Shown in pieces: positions 16,572 through 25,294 of a stretch of 37,067 bases of DNA. Where the stretch lies: positions 1 through 37,067 of the forward strand of contig JAIROA010000082.1 in NCBI GenBank assembly GCA_031257775.1. Reading direction: 5' to 3'. Under the pieces are notes generated by a model. That model searched no databases, was not told the DNA's origin, and was given only the letters and a program-made list of their open reading frames with translations. Each line of letters starts with the position of its first letter. Position 1 is the first letter of the stretch. The translations under genes and the position numbers were made by a program. This stretch comes from Synergistaceae bacterium. Lineage in GTDB: Bacteria; Synergistota; Synergistia; Synergistales; Synergistaceae.

Positions 16572-16756
16572 GCTAGGGCGCTAAGGCGGCATAGGTGGAT
16601 ACAGCGGTTGCGGCTTCATCCAGGTTTTCTTGAGGTTATGTACAGGGGATTCCGGCCGGTCTTAAAAATGAGAAAGGGGGGGTAAGGGAAGATCGGTCCA
16701 TGTTGCGTCACGTAATACTTGATTTCTCACAATTACACAACGGAGGGGTTAAAAAA

Positions 16757-17488
16757 ATGAGCAATCTTTTAGGCGAATTTCTTGGTACTATGACTCTCTG
16801 CGCGTTCGGAGACTCTGTGGTAGCTAACCTCGTTTTGAAAGATACCAAGGGAAACGGCGCTGGCTGGGTTCACGTAAACTGGGGCTGGTCTTTTGGCCTC
16901 ATGATGGGCATCTACGCCGCGTGGGCTTTCGGCGCCGGCGAAGCCGACCTGAATCCCGCGGTGACGATTTTCAAGTTCCTAATCGGCGGTCACTACACGG
17001 CATCTCAGGTCATCCCGACCATCATTGCGGAAGTAGCCGGCGGCACCGTGGGGGGCGTAGTCGTTTACTTCCTGTACCTCAACCACTGGGACATCACTGA
17101 GGATCCAGGCCTCAAGCTCGCGGTCTTCGCGACGGGCCCCGCAAAGCGCGATCTTCTCCCCAACTTCATCACTGAGGTAATAGCCACTTTCTTCCTCATT
17201 ATGGGCATCCAGTGCATCGTCAGGGCTATGGGCTCCAGCGAGGTCAATCTGTATCTTCTGCCCTTTATGATCGGCGGACTTCTGTACGCTCTGGGTGCCG
17301 GCATGGGCGGCGCGACGGGGTACGGCATGAATCCGGCCCGCGACATGGGCCCGCGCATCGCGCACGCAATCCTGCCGATCCCCGGCAAGGGAACGAACGA
17401 CTGGCAGTTCGGCCTATCCGTAGCGACTGCCGGCCCGATCGTAGGCGCCCTTATCGCGGTTGCGGCTTACAAACTGGCTGGCTGGTAG
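16757..17488 (+). CDS. glpF: Glycerol uptake facilitator (aquaglyceroporin)
   Basis: 243-aa MIP-family channel for glycerol diffusion across the inner membrane. Two NPA half-helix motifs are visible, DLNPAVT (Asn66) and MNPARDMGPR (Asn192); Asp after NPAR is the glycerol-facilitator signature, as against plain aquaporins. Six membrane helices fit. Start ATG 16757 has GGAGGGG 8 nt upstream; an in-frame ATG at 16700 would add 19 non-conserved residues. It is the first gene of the long + strand glycerol/BMC block, followed after 42 bp by dhaK. Intracellular glycerol would feed GlpK and, on the microcompartment reading, the dehydratase. Confidence 0.95.
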   Translation: MSNLLGEFLGTMTLCAFGDSVVANLVLKDTKGNGAGWVHVNWGWSFGLMMGIYAAWAFGAGEADLNPAVTIFKFLIGGHYTASQVIPTIIAEVAGGTVGGVVVYFLYLNHWDITEDPGLKLAVFATGPAKRDLLPNFITEVIATFFLIMGIQCIVRAMGSSEVNLYLLPFMIGGLLYALGAGMGGATGYGMNPARDMGPRIAHAILPIPGKGTNDWQFGLSVATAGPIVGALIAVAAYKLAGW

Positions 17489-17530
17489 ACGAAACACGCA
17501 GCACCGCACTAGTTAAGGAGGCGTTGCAAT

Positions 17531-18529
17531 TTGAAGAAACTCATCAATAAAGTAGACGACGTCGTAATAGAATCGCTTGCCGGCATGGGCGAGGCCTTTC
17601 CGGATCTGATAAAGATACTTCCGGAAGTCCGAGTCGTGGCACGCAAATCGGCGCCGCATCCCAAAGTAGCGGTAATATCCGGCGGCGGAAGCGGGCACGA
17701 GCCGATGCACGGCGGTTTCGTCGGGTATGGGATGCTTGACGCGGCCTGCGCGGGAGAGGTATTCACCTCGCCCAGCCCCGATCAGATGTACGAAGCCGCC
17801 AAGGCTGTGGATGGCGGCAAGGGAATTCTCTTTCTCGTCAAAAACTACACGGGCGACATAATGAACTTCCAGATGGCCGCTGACATGCTTGCCGGCGAGG
17901 GAGTCAAAGTCGAGCAGGTCGTCGTGAACGACGACGTTGCCGTCAAGGACTCGCTCTACACGGCGGGGCGGCGCGGCGTCGGCGGGACTGTCCTGATCGA
18001 GAAGATCATAGGTGCTTACGCTCAGGCCGGAGCGTCGCTGGAAGAGGTCAAGGCATTGGCGGAGGAGACGAACGCCAAGGTACGCTCCATGGGAATGGCG
18101 CTAACGAGCTGCACCGTCCCGGCGGCGGGCAAGCCTACTTTCGATCTCCCGGAAGACGAGATAGAGCTGGGGATAGGCATCCACGGCGAACCTGGGCGCG
18201 AGAGGGTAAAGCTCAAGACATCCGCTGAGATAGTCGAGTATATGGCCTCCGCGATCACGAGCGACCTACCGTTCAAAGAGGGCGACGAGGTTCTGGCGTT
18301 CGTCAACGGCATGGGCGGCACCCCGCTCATCGAGCTGTTCGTAGTCTACAACGATCTCAAGAAGTTCCTGGACAAGAAGGGGATCACGGTTGCGCGCAAC
18401 CTCGTTGGAAACTACATCACGAGCCTAGACATGCAGGGCTGCTCCATAACGCTCCTCAAGCTTGACAGCCATACCAAGGCTCTCTGGGACTATCCGGTCA
18501 AGACTCCCGGATTGCGTTGGGGGAGGTAA
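17531..18529 (+). CDS. dhaK: Dihydroxyacetone kinase, substrate-binding subunit DhaK
   Basis: 332-aa DhaK subunit, which binds dihydroxyacetone covalently through a histidine as a hemiaminal. That residue is His218 in GIGIHGEPG, the same position as in E. coli. The N-terminal fold shows GGGSGHEPMHGGFVG and GEVFTSPSPDQM. It starts with TTG 17531, placed by AAGGAGG 9 nt upstream and by the canonical N-terminus MKKLINKVDDVV. DhaL lies 8 bp downstream and DhaM after that, making the phosphoenolpyruvate-dependent three-subunit kinase. No glycerol dehydrogenase (dhaD/gldA) that would supply dihydroxyacetone is seen in the window. Confidence 0.96.
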   Translation: MKKLINKVDDVVIESLAGMGEAFPDLIKILPEVRVVARKSAPHPKVAVISGGGSGHEPMHGGFVGYGMLDAACAGEVFTSPSPDQMYEAAKAVDGGKGILFLVKNYTGDIMNFQMAADMLAGEGVKVEQVVVNDDVAVKDSLYTAGRRGVGGTVLIEKIIGAYAQAGASLEEVKALAEETNAKVRSMGMALTSCTVPAAGKPTFDLPEDEIELGIGIHGEPGRERVKLKTSAEIVEYMASAITSDLPFKEGDEVLAFVNGMGGTPLIELFVVYNDLKKFLDKKGITVARNLVGNYITSLDMQGCSITLLKLDSHTKALWDYPVKTPGLRWGR

Positions 18530-18537
18530 CAGGAAAT

Positions 18538-19167
18538 ATGGCATTCACCCTCGAAATGGCACTGCGCACCCTTCAGAATTTCAGCGAGGCGGTAGAGGAG
18601 AAAAAGGACTACCTGACGGATCTCGATTCCGCCATAGGCGACGCGGATCACGGAATAAACATGAACCGCGGGATGAAGAAGGCCATGGAAAAAACCTGCG
18701 GCAAAGAGTACAGTGATTTCGGGGGGCTTTTCAAGGATATCGCAATGACCATAATGAGTGCCGTAGGCGGCTCCGCTGGGCCGCTATACGGCACTTTCTT
18801 CATGAAACTGGGACAGAAGCTCGCCGGGAAGAGCGAAGCCCCGCTGGAGTCCGTGGCAGACGCGCTTCAGGAAGGGCTGGGCGGCATAACGACGCTCGGC
18901 AAGTCGCAGGCTGGAGACAAGACCATGGTCGACGCCCTGCAGCCCGCCATCGGCGCTCTCAGGCTCGCGGCGCCGGAAGGGGATGCCGCGGCGTGGCAAG
19001 CCGCCGTGGACGCGGCGGAGAAGGGCATGACGGACACTATCCCGATGCTCGCGAAACGCGGACGCAGCAGTTATCTGGGCGAGCGCTCCATCGGGCATCA
19101 GGATCCCGGCGCCACGTCCATCTTTTATCTCATCTCGGCTTTCCGGGATGCTTGCGTTAAGGAATGA
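18538..19167 (+). CDS. dhaL: Dihydroxyacetone kinase, ADP-binding subunit DhaL
   Basis: 209-aa all-helical subunit holding ADP as a cofactor that is phosphorylated by DhaM and passes the phosphate to DhaK-bound dihydroxyacetone. The Mg-binding motif DSAIGDADHGINMNRG (three Asp) and the SQAGDKTMVDALQPA segment are intact. ATG 18538 is preceded by GGGAGG at 18520-18525 within the end of dhaK; an in-frame TTG at 18517 is less likely. The end contains GERSIGHQDPGATS, the conserved DhaL finish. Length is standard. Confidence 0.96.
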   Translation: MAFTLEMALRTLQNFSEAVEEKKDYLTDLDSAIGDADHGINMNRGMKKAMEKTCGKEYSDFGGLFKDIAMTIMSAVGGSAGPLYGTFFMKLGQKLAGKSEAPLESVADALQEGLGGITTLGKSQAGDKTMVDALQPAIGALRLAAPEGDAAAWQAAVDAAEKGMTDTIPMLAKRGRSSYLGERSIGHQDPGATSIFYLISAFRDACVKE

Positions 19168-19173
19168 CGTGAC

Positions 19174-19581
19174 ATGATTGGAATCCTCATAGTATCGCAC
19201 AGCGAGGACGCGGCGCGGGGCATAGCGCAGATAGCCGAGGGGATGGCGCCGTCTAAAGGCAGCGTATCGGTATCAGGCGTAGGCGGCAATGACGACGGCG
19301 GCCTCGGCGTATCGGTCGCTAAAATCTACGCCGCGCTTACCGAAATGCTGCCAAGGTGCGACGGGATTCTCATCCTGCCGGATCTCGGCAGCTCCATACT
19401 CTCGTCAAGAGGCGCGATCGGGATGTTATCCGGCGAAGAGGCCGCGAAAATCATCATTGCCGACGCGCCCGTCCTCGAAGGGGCCATGATGGCGGCGGTC
19501 GAGGCCAGCACAGGCTCGGATCTGGAGACGGTGGCCGCTACGGCGAGGGACGCGAAAAATCTGAAAAAAGGCGATCATTGA
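19174..19581 (+). CDS. dhaM: Dihydroxyacetone kinase phosphotransfer subunit DhaM (EIIA-man-like, single domain)
   Basis: 135-aa EIIA-mannose-like domain with the phospho-accepting His9 in ILIVSHSEDAARG and the conserved LPDLGSS loop. Unlike E. coli DhaM it lacks the fused HPr and EI domains, so it must take phosphate from a separate general PTS (EI, HPr) encoded elsewhere. It follows dhaL by 6 bp in the canonical K-L-M order. It is the reason the kinase is predicted to use PEP and not ATP. glpK begins 51 bp downstream. Confidence 0.94.
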   Translation: MIGILIVSHSEDAARGIAQIAEGMAPSKGSVSVSGVGGNDDGGLGVSVAKIYAALTEMLPRCDGILILPDLGSSILSSRGAIGMLSGEEAAKIIIADAPVLEGAMMAAVEASTGSDLETVAATARDAKNLKKGDH

Positions 19582-19632
19582 CAGCCCTTTGACCGCAAAT
19601 TGGTGCAAACCAACATTAGGAGGGGTTTTAGA

Positions 19633-21168
19633 ATGGCCGAGAAAAAATACGTAGTCGCGATTGACCAGGGAACGACAAGCTCACGCTGTATGCTTTTCGA
19701 TAAAAAAGGGCTCCCCGTCGCGTCAGATCAGATGGAACACGCGCAGATATTCCCGAAGCCCGGCTGGGTCGAGCACGACGCGATGGAAATATGGGCAAGG
19801 GTTCAGGATGTGGTGAGAAACGCGCTTAAAAAGAGCGGAGTCTCCACAGACGAAATCGCGTCAATCGGCATCACGAACCAGCGCGAGACGACGGTCGTTT
19901 GGGAAAAAGCCACAGGCAAGCCGATATACAACGCGATAGTGTGGCAGTGCACACGCACTGAGGATTTCTGCAAGGAATGGCAGAAGACTCCCGGATGGGG
20001 ACAGGACGAGACTGGGCAGGGCAAGGTCAAGGAGCATACGGGCCTTCTCATCAACCCCTACTTCTCGGGCACGAAGATAAAGTGGATACTGGACAACGTG
20101 CCTGGATCCAGGGAAAAGGCCGCTAAAGGCGAGCTTCTCTTCGGCAACATCGACACATGGCTCATCTGGAACCTGACGGGCGGGCCAAACGGCGGAGTGC
20201 ATGTGACGGATGTCTCCAATGCCTCCCGCACGCTCCTCATGAACATAAAGACGCTCAAATGGGACGAGGAAATGGCTAAATTCCTCGACGTGCCCATCGC
20301 TATGCTCCCGGCGATCAAGCCATCGAGCGCCGTCTACGGCAACACGATCCCCGGCGGGCCGTTCGGCGCTCCCATCCCCGTCGCGGGCGACCTGGGCGAC
20401 CAGCAGGCGGCCCTTTTCGGGCAGGCTTGCTTCAACAAGGGCGACACAAAGAACACTTACGGGACGGGCTGCTTCATGCTGATGAACATCGGCGAAACCC
20501 CGGTCTCATCGAAGAACGGGCTTTTGACGACGGCAGGGTACAGCCTCGAAGAGGGCAAGTGCGTTTACGCCCTTGAGGGATCCATAGCCATCACGGGCGC
20601 CGCTGTCCAGTGGCTCCGCGACAACCTGAAGATAGTGGACGAATCCCCGGACAGCGAGTATCTGGCGAATAAGGTCGACGACAACGGCGGAGTCTACTTC
20701 GTCCCCGCGTTCTCCGGCCTGTACGCCCCATATTGGGATATGAGCGCTCGCGGCGTCATAGCCGGACTGACGCGCTACGTCCGCAAGGAACACATCATCC
20801 GCGCCACGCTCGAGAGCATCTGCTACCAGACGCGCGATGTCGTCGAGGCTATGAACAAGGACTCCGGCGTGCCGCTTGCCGAACTTAAAGTTGACGGCGG
20901 CGCGGTTAAGAACAACCTTCTCATGCAGCTTCAGTCCAACATCTTGGGCGCAAAGGTCGTGCGCCCCGTCGTGAACGAGACGACAGCCTTGGGCGCTGCT
21001 TATGCTGCCGGCCTTGCCGTAGGCTTCTGGAAGAACATCGACGACCTCCGCGAGAACTGGGCAAAGGATGTCTCGTTCTCCCCGACGTGGTCCGACGAGA
21101 AGAAGGAAGCCGGATACAAGGGCTGGAATAAGGCCATTGAGAAGTCGAAGGGATGGATCGACGACTGA
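19633..21168 (+). CDS. glpK: Glycerol kinase
   Basis: 511-aa FGGY-family kinase converting glycerol and ATP to sn-glycerol-3-phosphate, trapping glycerol in the cell. Signatures include [15 protein letters not shown], the substrate-contact segment NQRETTVVW and [21 protein letters not shown] and the C-terminal [14 protein letters not shown] block. Start ATG 19633 is set by AGGAGGGG 8 nt upstream, so the extra 11 residues from 19600 are leader. It sits between dhaKLM and the G3P dehydrogenase pair, completing a glycerol-to-DHAP route. A strong hairpin lies in the 104-bp gap after it. Confidence 0.97.
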   Translation: MAEKKYVVAIDQGTTSSRCMLFDKKGLPVASDQMEHAQIFPKPGWVEHDAMEIWARVQDVVRNALKKSGVSTDEIASIGITNQRETTVVWEKATGKPIYNAIVWQCTRTEDFCKEWQKTPGWGQDETGQGKVKEHTGLLINPYFSGTKIKWILDNVPGSREKAAKGELLFGNIDTWLIWNLTGGPNGGVHVTDVSNASRTLLMNIKTLKWDEEMAKFLDVPIAMLPAIKPSSAVYGNTIPGGPFGAPIPVAGDLGDQQAALFGQACFNKGDTKNTYGTGCFMLMNIGETPVSSKNGLLTTAGYSLEEGKCVYALEGSIAITGAAVQWLRDNLKIVDESPDSEYLANKVDDNGGVYFVPAFSGLYAPYWDMSARGVIAGLTRYVRKEHIIRATLESICYQTRDVVEAMNKDSGVPLAELKVDGGAVKNNLLMQLQSNILGAKVVRPVVNETTALGAAYAAGLAVGFWKNIDDLRENWAKDVSFSPTWSDEKKEAGYKGWNKAIEKSKGWIDD

Positions 21169-21196
21169 TCTGACTCATTACTGACTGGAATGCCTG

Positions 21197-21244
21197 CCCG
21201 CCCGAAGCCGCGCGTGAAAATTTCCAGGCGCGGGTTTGGGCGGG
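21197..21244 (+). promoter_or_regulatory. Strong intercistronic hairpin between glpK and the GlpA-like gene
   Basis: Arms 21197-21212 and 21229-21244 pair at 15 of 16 positions (one G-T wobble, one G-G mismatch), around a 16-nt loop. It is GC-rich but not followed by a T-tract, so it looks more like an mRNA stabiliser or partial attenuator than a terminator. The next gene's ribosome site (AGGAGG) begins ~15 nt after it. Confidence 0.65.
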
Positions 21245-21272
21245 GCATAAGGCTGCGGGAGGAGGATACCCT

Positions 21273-22769
21273 TTGCAGGGTTTCGTCAAGGAAAACGGCA
21301 ATTACGACGTACTGATTATCGGATGCGGGATAGTAGGCGCCACGATAGCTAGGGAGCTGTCGCGCTATACGATGAAAATCGCCGTTTTGGAGAAGGCGTC
21401 CGATATTCCTTTCGGCGCCAGCCGCGCAAACAGCTCAATGATCCACGGCGGTTTCGACGACGAGCCAGGCAGCGCCAAGGCAAAGTTCTGTCCGAAAGGC
21501 AACAGGATGTACCACAGGCTTCATGAGGAACTGGACTTCAAACTCAGGAAGTTCGGATCGTTCGTATGCGCGAAGGGCGAGTCGGAAGAGCGCCACTTAA
21601 AGAAACTTTTCGAACAGGGCAAGGCGAACGGTGCCGTGGGCATGGAGATCGTCTCAGGACAGAAGCTTCGCGAGAAGGAGCCCCACACGGCGCCGGACAT
21701 AACGGCTGCGCTGTGGTGCGAATCAGGTGCCATAGTGAACAATTTCGAGGCCACGCTGGCATTTATCGACAACGCCAGGCAGAACGGCGCGGCGCTTTTC
21801 ATGGAGACCTCAGCAGACGGGCTTTTGTTCGACGAGACGCGTTCGAGCGTTCGCGGCGTCTCGACAAACAGGGGAAATTTCCGCGCCCCTGTCGTGATAA
21901 ACGCTTCCGGCGTTTACACGGACGTAATTTCAAGGATGGCCGGGGACGACAGCTTCATCATTCACCCGACGAGGGGAGAATATTTCATATTCGACAGGAC
22001 AGTGGGGGGCATGGTGACTTCCTTCCTTTTTTCATGCCCTTCGGCGCTTGGCAAGGGTATAACGGTGACGCACACAGCCGACGACAATCTTTTGATCGGG
22101 CCTACGTCCGTCCAGCAGGCCGGCCGGGATAATAGAAACACGACAGTGCCGGGCCTCGACGAGACATTCGACGGCGCAAGGCGCCTCGTGCCGGGCATAC
22201 CGAGAAATATGGCGATAACGACATTCTCGGGCGTGAGGGCAAACATCAACACGGGCGATTTTTACATAAAGGCGCTCGACCGCCCTCGGGGATTCATCAA
22301 CGTCGCGGGCATAAAATCCCCGGGCTTCACGAGCGCTCCAGCCATTGCCGAATACGTGGCGGAGCTTATGAGGGAGAACCTGGGAGATGTCGTTAAATTC
22401 GAAAACGACCCGGCATTCGTGCCGGAGAGAAAGCATATACCGCGCTTCATCGATCTTCCGAACGAGGAGAGAGCGCGCCTTGCCAAATCCGACCCGAAGT
22501 GGGGACAGATAGTCTGCCGCTGCGAGAGCGTCACGGAAGCTCAGGTGGTGGAAGCGATCCGCAGGGGCGCCCGCACTGTAGCGGCCGTAAAGCTTTGGGT
22601 GCGTCCCGGGACAGGCCGCTGTCAGGGCGGATTCTGCTCTCCAAGGGTCGTCGAGATCCTTTCAAGAGAGCTTGGGATCTCTCCGCTTGAAATAACACGC
22701 CACGGAGGAGATTCATACATGCTTACAGGCAAAACGAAACAGCCGCTTTTGCCGGAGTCCGCGCAATGA
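21273..22769 (+). CDS. GlpA-like FAD-dependent glycerol-3-phosphate dehydrogenase with BFD 2Fe-2S domain
   Basis: 498-aa flavoprotein predicted to oxidise glycerol-3-phosphate to DHAP under anaerobic conditions. The FAD-binding motif LIIGCGIVGATIARELS is at residues ~13-30, followed by the DAO-fold core with GASRANSSMIHGGFD. A C-terminal BFD-like domain has four cysteines, C415-x-C417 and C450-x4-C455, for a [2Fe-2S] cluster. The TTG start at 21273 has AGGAGG 8 nt upstream. It overlaps the next flavoprotein by ATGA. Placement after glpK supports G3P as substrate, but this subfamily also includes other 2-hydroxyacid oxidases, so the exact substrate is inferred. Confidence 0.85.
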   Translation: MQGFVKENGNYDVLIIGCGIVGATIARELSRYTMKIAVLEKASDIPFGASRANSSMIHGGFDDEPGSAKAKFCPKGNRMYHRLHEELDFKLRKFGSFVCAKGESEERHLKKLFEQGKANGAVGMEIVSGQKLREKEPHTAPDITAALWCESGAIVNNFEATLAFIDNARQNGAALFMETSADGLLFDETRSSVRGVSTNRGNFRAPVVINASGVYTDVISRMAGDDSFIIHPTRGEYFIFDRTVGGMVTSFLFSCPSALGKGITVTHTADDNLLIGPTSVQQAGRDNRNTTVPGLDETFDGARRLVPGIPRNMAITTFSGVRANINTGDFYIKALDRPRGFINVAGIKSPGFTSAPAIAEYVAELMRENLGDVVKFENDPAFVPERKHIPRFIDLPNEERARLAKSDPKWGQIVCRCESVTEAQVVEAIRRGARTVAAVKLWVRPGTGRCQGGFCSPRVVEILSRELGISPLEITRHGGDSYMLTGKTKQPLLPESAQ

Positions 22770-24055
22770 GCGATTACGCCGGCATCCGAGAAGTCGATGT
22801 GGCCGTAATCGGCGGAGGCCCGGCCGGCATTGCCGCCGCCATAGCCGCGCGCAAGGAAGGCGCTCTGAAGGTCGTCGTATTCGAGCGCGACTGGGAGGCG
22901 GGCGGGATACTGCAGCAGTGCATTCATCCCGGTTTCGGCCTTCACATGTTCGGTCTTGAGCTGACGGGACCGGAATATATGGATAGATATCTGAAACAGG
23001 CGTATGAAGCCGGAGTCGAGTTCGCGCTGAACACGATGGTATTTCAGATGGATCCCCCGGCCGAGACTGACGGGCGGAAAACGGCGTCGTTCTGGATCAT
23101 GAGCCCTAAGACGGGCATTGAGAAAGTACACGCTAAATCCGTCGTTCTTGCCATGGGGTGCAGGGAACGCCCGGCCGGCGCTTTGGGCATAGCCGGCAGT
23201 AGGCCGGCTGGCGTGTACACCGCCGGAACGGCTCAGAGATTCGTGAACATGGAGGGCTGCATGCCGGGCAAAAAAGCGGTCATCATGGGGACAGGAGACA
23301 TTGGCCTCATTATGGCCCGACGCATGATGCTTGAGGGCGCGGAGGTCGTGGCAGTCTTCGAGATAATGCCCTGGGTTTCGGGCCTCAGGCGAAATGTCGC
23401 CCAGTGCCTCGACGACTTCGGGATACCGTATTATCTGGAACACAGCGTCTGCGAGCTGCACGGCAAGGACAGGCTCGAAGGGATATCAGTGGTCAAAATC
23501 GGCAAGGACAGGCGCCCGGTAGACGGGACGCTCCGCTTTGTCGGCTGCGACACGCTGCTTCTGGCCGTCGGCCTCATACCGGAGAACGAGCTGTCCCGCA
23601 TGGCAGGAGTCGAGATATCCCCGCTGACGAACGGCCCGGTCGTGAACGATTTTCTTCAGACAAGCGCCGACTGCATTTTCGCGTCCGGCAACGTCGTTGT
23701 GGTATACGACCTCGTGGACTTCGTGAGCGAGGCGGGAGAGCGTGCGGGAAGCAGCGCCGCGCTTTACGCGATGGGAAAACTCAGCAAGCCTCGCGAGCTG
23801 CCGATAGAAACGACGCCCAACATCAGGGTAGTCTCCCCGCAGAAGCTGTGCGGCGGGCGCGACACGACGGTTTTCGTCCGCGTCGCCGAGCCTATCGAGG
23901 GCCGGTGCAGGCTCTTCGCGGAGCCCGGGATATTTTCTCAGACGCTCCGCTACGCAAGGCCCGGAGAGATGAACGAAGTCAAAATCAGCGCGGAGAAATT
24001 CAGGGCGCTGCCTGAGACGGAAAAATGCGTAAGAATAGGCATAGAGGCCTTTTAA
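22766..24055 (+). CDS. GlpB-like NAD(P)/FAD-dependent oxidoreductase subunit
   Basis: 429-aa pyridine-nucleotide-disulfide-type flavoprotein. The first Rossmann motif is VAVIGGGPAGIAAAIAARKEG (residues ~12-32) and the second dinucleotide motif is AVIMGTGDIGLIMARRMML near residue 172; an ATG motif reads VVLAMGCRERPAGA. It lacks the CxxxxC redox pair of true disulfide reductases, although a Cys-x-His segment (GILQQCIHPGFG) is conserved in this subfamily. It partners the GlpA-like subunit (4-bp overlap) and the DUF1667 protein, an arrangement seen in anaerobes in place of GlpABC. It probably relays electrons from G3P oxidation to NAD(P) or a carrier. Confidence 0.82.
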   Translation: MSDYAGIREVDVAVIGGGPAGIAAAIAARKEGALKVVVFERDWEAGGILQQCIHPGFGLHMFGLELTGPEYMDRYLKQAYEAGVEFALNTMVFQMDPPAETDGRKTASFWIMSPKTGIEKVHAKSVVLAMGCRERPAGALGIAGSRPAGVYTAGTAQRFVNMEGCMPGKKAVIMGTGDIGLIMARRMMLEGAEVVAVFEIMPWVSGLRRNVAQCLDDFGIPYYLEHSVCELHGKDRLEGISVVKIGKDRRPVDGTLRFVGCDTLLLAVGLIPENELSRMAGVEISPLTNGPVVNDFLQTSADCIFASGNVVVVYDLVDFVSEAGERAGSSAALYAMGKLSKPRELPIETTPNIRVVSPQKLCGGRDTTVFVRVAEPIEGRCRLFAEPGIFSQTLRYARPGEMNEVKISAEKFRALPETEKCVRIGIEAF

Positions 24056-24079
24056 ACAGGACTACGGAGGTTCTGTGAC

Positions 24080-24451
24080 ATGACCTTGAACGAGGAGACA
24101 AAGAAATTCATTTGCGTTTCATGTCCGGTCGGCTGCCTTCTGAAGGTCACCGTCCAGGGAAAAGATGTGCTGTCCGTAGAGGACAATGGCTGTCCTCTTG
24201 GCATCAAGTACGCTAAAAACGAAATAGCTAACCCGGTGCGCACATTTACCTCGACCGTGCGGGTGAGCGGCGCTCATCTTCCCGTCTGCCCCGTGAGGAG
24301 CAGGATCCCCCTGCCGCTTTCGAAGATGCGCGATGTGGCGAGGGAAGTTGCGAAGGTTCAGGCAATCGCGCCGATTTCAATCGGCCAGATTCTAATTGAG
24401 GACGTATGCGGCACAGGATCTGATATAATAGCCAGCAGATCTCTTTCATAA
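24080..24451 (+). CDS. DUF1667 Cys-rich redox partner
   Basis: 123-aa protein of the DUF1667 family, found next to GlpA/GlpB-like flavoproteins in anaerobes. Cysteines at 12, 15, 19 and 38 (CVSCPVGC then NGC) and Cys70 look like a metal- or Fe-S-binding set. The C-terminal 40 residues are helical and lack further motifs. The start at ATG 24080 has GGAGG ten bases upstream. It closes the glycerol module; its last ~30 bases overlap a strong extended -10 box for the next operon. Biochemical role is unproven; electron transfer is inferred from its partners. Confidence 0.85.
   Translation: MTLNEETKKFICVSCPVGCLLKVTVQGKDVLSVEDNGCPLGIKYAKNEIANPVRTFTSTVRVSGAHLPVCPVRSRIPLPLSKMRDVAREVAKVQAIAPISIGQILIEDVCGTGSDIIASRSLS
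24421..24429 (+). promoter_or_regulatory. Extended -10 candidate promoter for the BMC operon
   Basis: TGATATAAT is an exact TGnTATAAT extended -10 element inside the last codons of the DUF1667 gene, ~60 nt before the pduU ATG. Extended -10 promoters can work without a good -35; the nearest TTGAGG is at a 22-bp spacing. It would let the microcompartment genes be expressed apart from the glp/dha genes. Confidence 0.5.
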
Positions 24452-24488
24452 TATTGCAAAATAACGCTGCCTTTTTAGGAGAAGAGTT

Positions 24489-24839
24489 ATGGCTTATGAC
24501 GCTGGGGAAAAAACCAGGATAATTCAGGAGTTCGTTCCGGGTAAACAGGTCACTATCGCACACATCATCGCGAATCCCAATAGGGACATTTGCGAAAGAA
24601 TCGGGGTGGACAATAAGGGCGCTGTCGGTATAATGACTATAACTCCAGGGGAAGGTTCGATCATAGCGGCGGACGCGGCTTCTAAGTCAGCGAATGTTAA
24701 AGTAGAGTTTGTCGATAGATTCACAGGCGGGCTGGTTTTCAGCGGAGAGGTTTCCGCGGTAGAGTCCGCGCTTATCAACGCGATGCACGCCCTGTCGAAT
24801 ATTCTAGGATTTGCCGCGGCTTCCATAACCAGGAGCTGA
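24489..24839 (+). CDS. pduU: PduU/EutS-type circularly permuted BMC shell protein
   Basis: 116-aa shell hexamer subunit with a circularly permuted BMC domain. The N-terminal EKTRIIQEFVPGKQVTIAHI forms the beta-barrel plug and permuted strand, followed by VGIMTITPGEGSIIAADAA. It matches PduU/EutS along its whole length, with the usual size. AGGAGA precedes ATG 24489 by about seven bases. It is the first gene of the BMC block and lies beside pduV, a neighbour with which PduU-type proteins are commonly paired. Confidence 0.94.
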   Translation: MAYDAGEKTRIIQEFVPGKQVTIAHIIANPNRDICERIGVDNKGAVGIMTITPGEGSIIAADAASKSANVKVEFVDRFTGGLVFSGEVSAVESALINAMHALSNILGFAAASITRS

Positions 24840-24844
24840 CGCGA

Positions 24845-25294
24845 TTGGACAGGCTGATGGTGGCGGGCCCCACTCGGGCAGGGAAATCGACGCTGCTGAA
24901 GGCGTTAGGCTACATAACCGAAGTCAACAAAACCCAGATGGTCGTTCACGGCGACTTTTTCATTGATACGCCTGGGGAGCTGTTAAATCATCTTTATCTA
25001 TACAGGTCATTGCTGCAAAACGCTAACAAGGCAAAGCTGGTTCTTTTTCTCGCGGATCCTACGCAGACGCCTCGCTATCCGCCAAAGTTCAACACGGCGA
25101 TCAAAGGCAGAGTTTTAGGCGTAGTAACGAAGATTGACATATCGACAGAGCCCATGATCAAAAAGGCAAAAAGGGCTCTCGAGGTAGCTGGCGCCAGGGA
25201 GGTGATGCGCTGTTCATCAGTGACGGGCGATGGAATACCGGAGTTGAAAGCCAAAATTGAGAGCATTCTAGGAGGTGCATTAGATGAACGGTGA
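24845..25294 (+). CDS. pduV: PduV/EutP-type small GTPase
   Basis: 149-aa P-loop protein. The Walker A motif is GPTRAGKST (residues 8-16), [11 protein letters not shown] holds the DxPG switch II, and VTKIDI is the NKxD-like guanine-specificity motif. PduV/EutP proteins associate with the microcompartment exterior and are thought to affect its positioning; EutP is also reported to have acetate kinase activity. It starts with TTG 24845, nine bases after AGGAG in the end of pduU. Its 3' end overlaps pduA by 11 bp, so translation is coupled. Confidence 0.9.
   Translation: MDRLMVAGPTRAGKSTLLKALGYITEVNKTQMVVHGDFFIDTPGELLNHLYLYRSLLQNANKAKLVLFLADPTQTPRYPPKFNTAIKGRVLGVVTKIDISTEPMIKKAKRALEVAGAREVMRCSSVTGDGIPELKAKIESILGGALDER

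Larger units (their letters stand above)
15689..16756. other. ~1 kb AT-rich intergenic region between divergent lrp and glpF
   Basis: No ORF with coding character is visible. I see a - strand promoter candidate for lrp (15772-15801), a + strand promoter candidate (16283-16310), a 10-bp palindrome TATACGTATA (16393-16402), an isolated TATAAT (16467-16472), a small CCCGCT/AGCGGG hairpin near 16107-16133, and a MITE-like end at 16551. I find no B12-box or other riboswitch core. The length is unusual in an otherwise compact window. Confidence 0.6.

Noticed and set aside
16551-16665. A second complete MITE between TTAA at 16551 and TTAA at 16662
   Set aside because: The length fits, but the right end does not match the inverted terminal repeat.
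15689-16756. Possible cobalamin (B12) riboswitch controlling the glycerol/BMC genes
   Set aside because: I found no B12-box-like core or matching stem layout here or in the 37-bp gap before pduU; a covariance search would settle it.
16700-16756. ATG at 16700 as the glpF start
   Set aside because: In frame, but the added 19 residues are not GlpF-like, and GGAGGGG is perfectly placed for ATG 16757.
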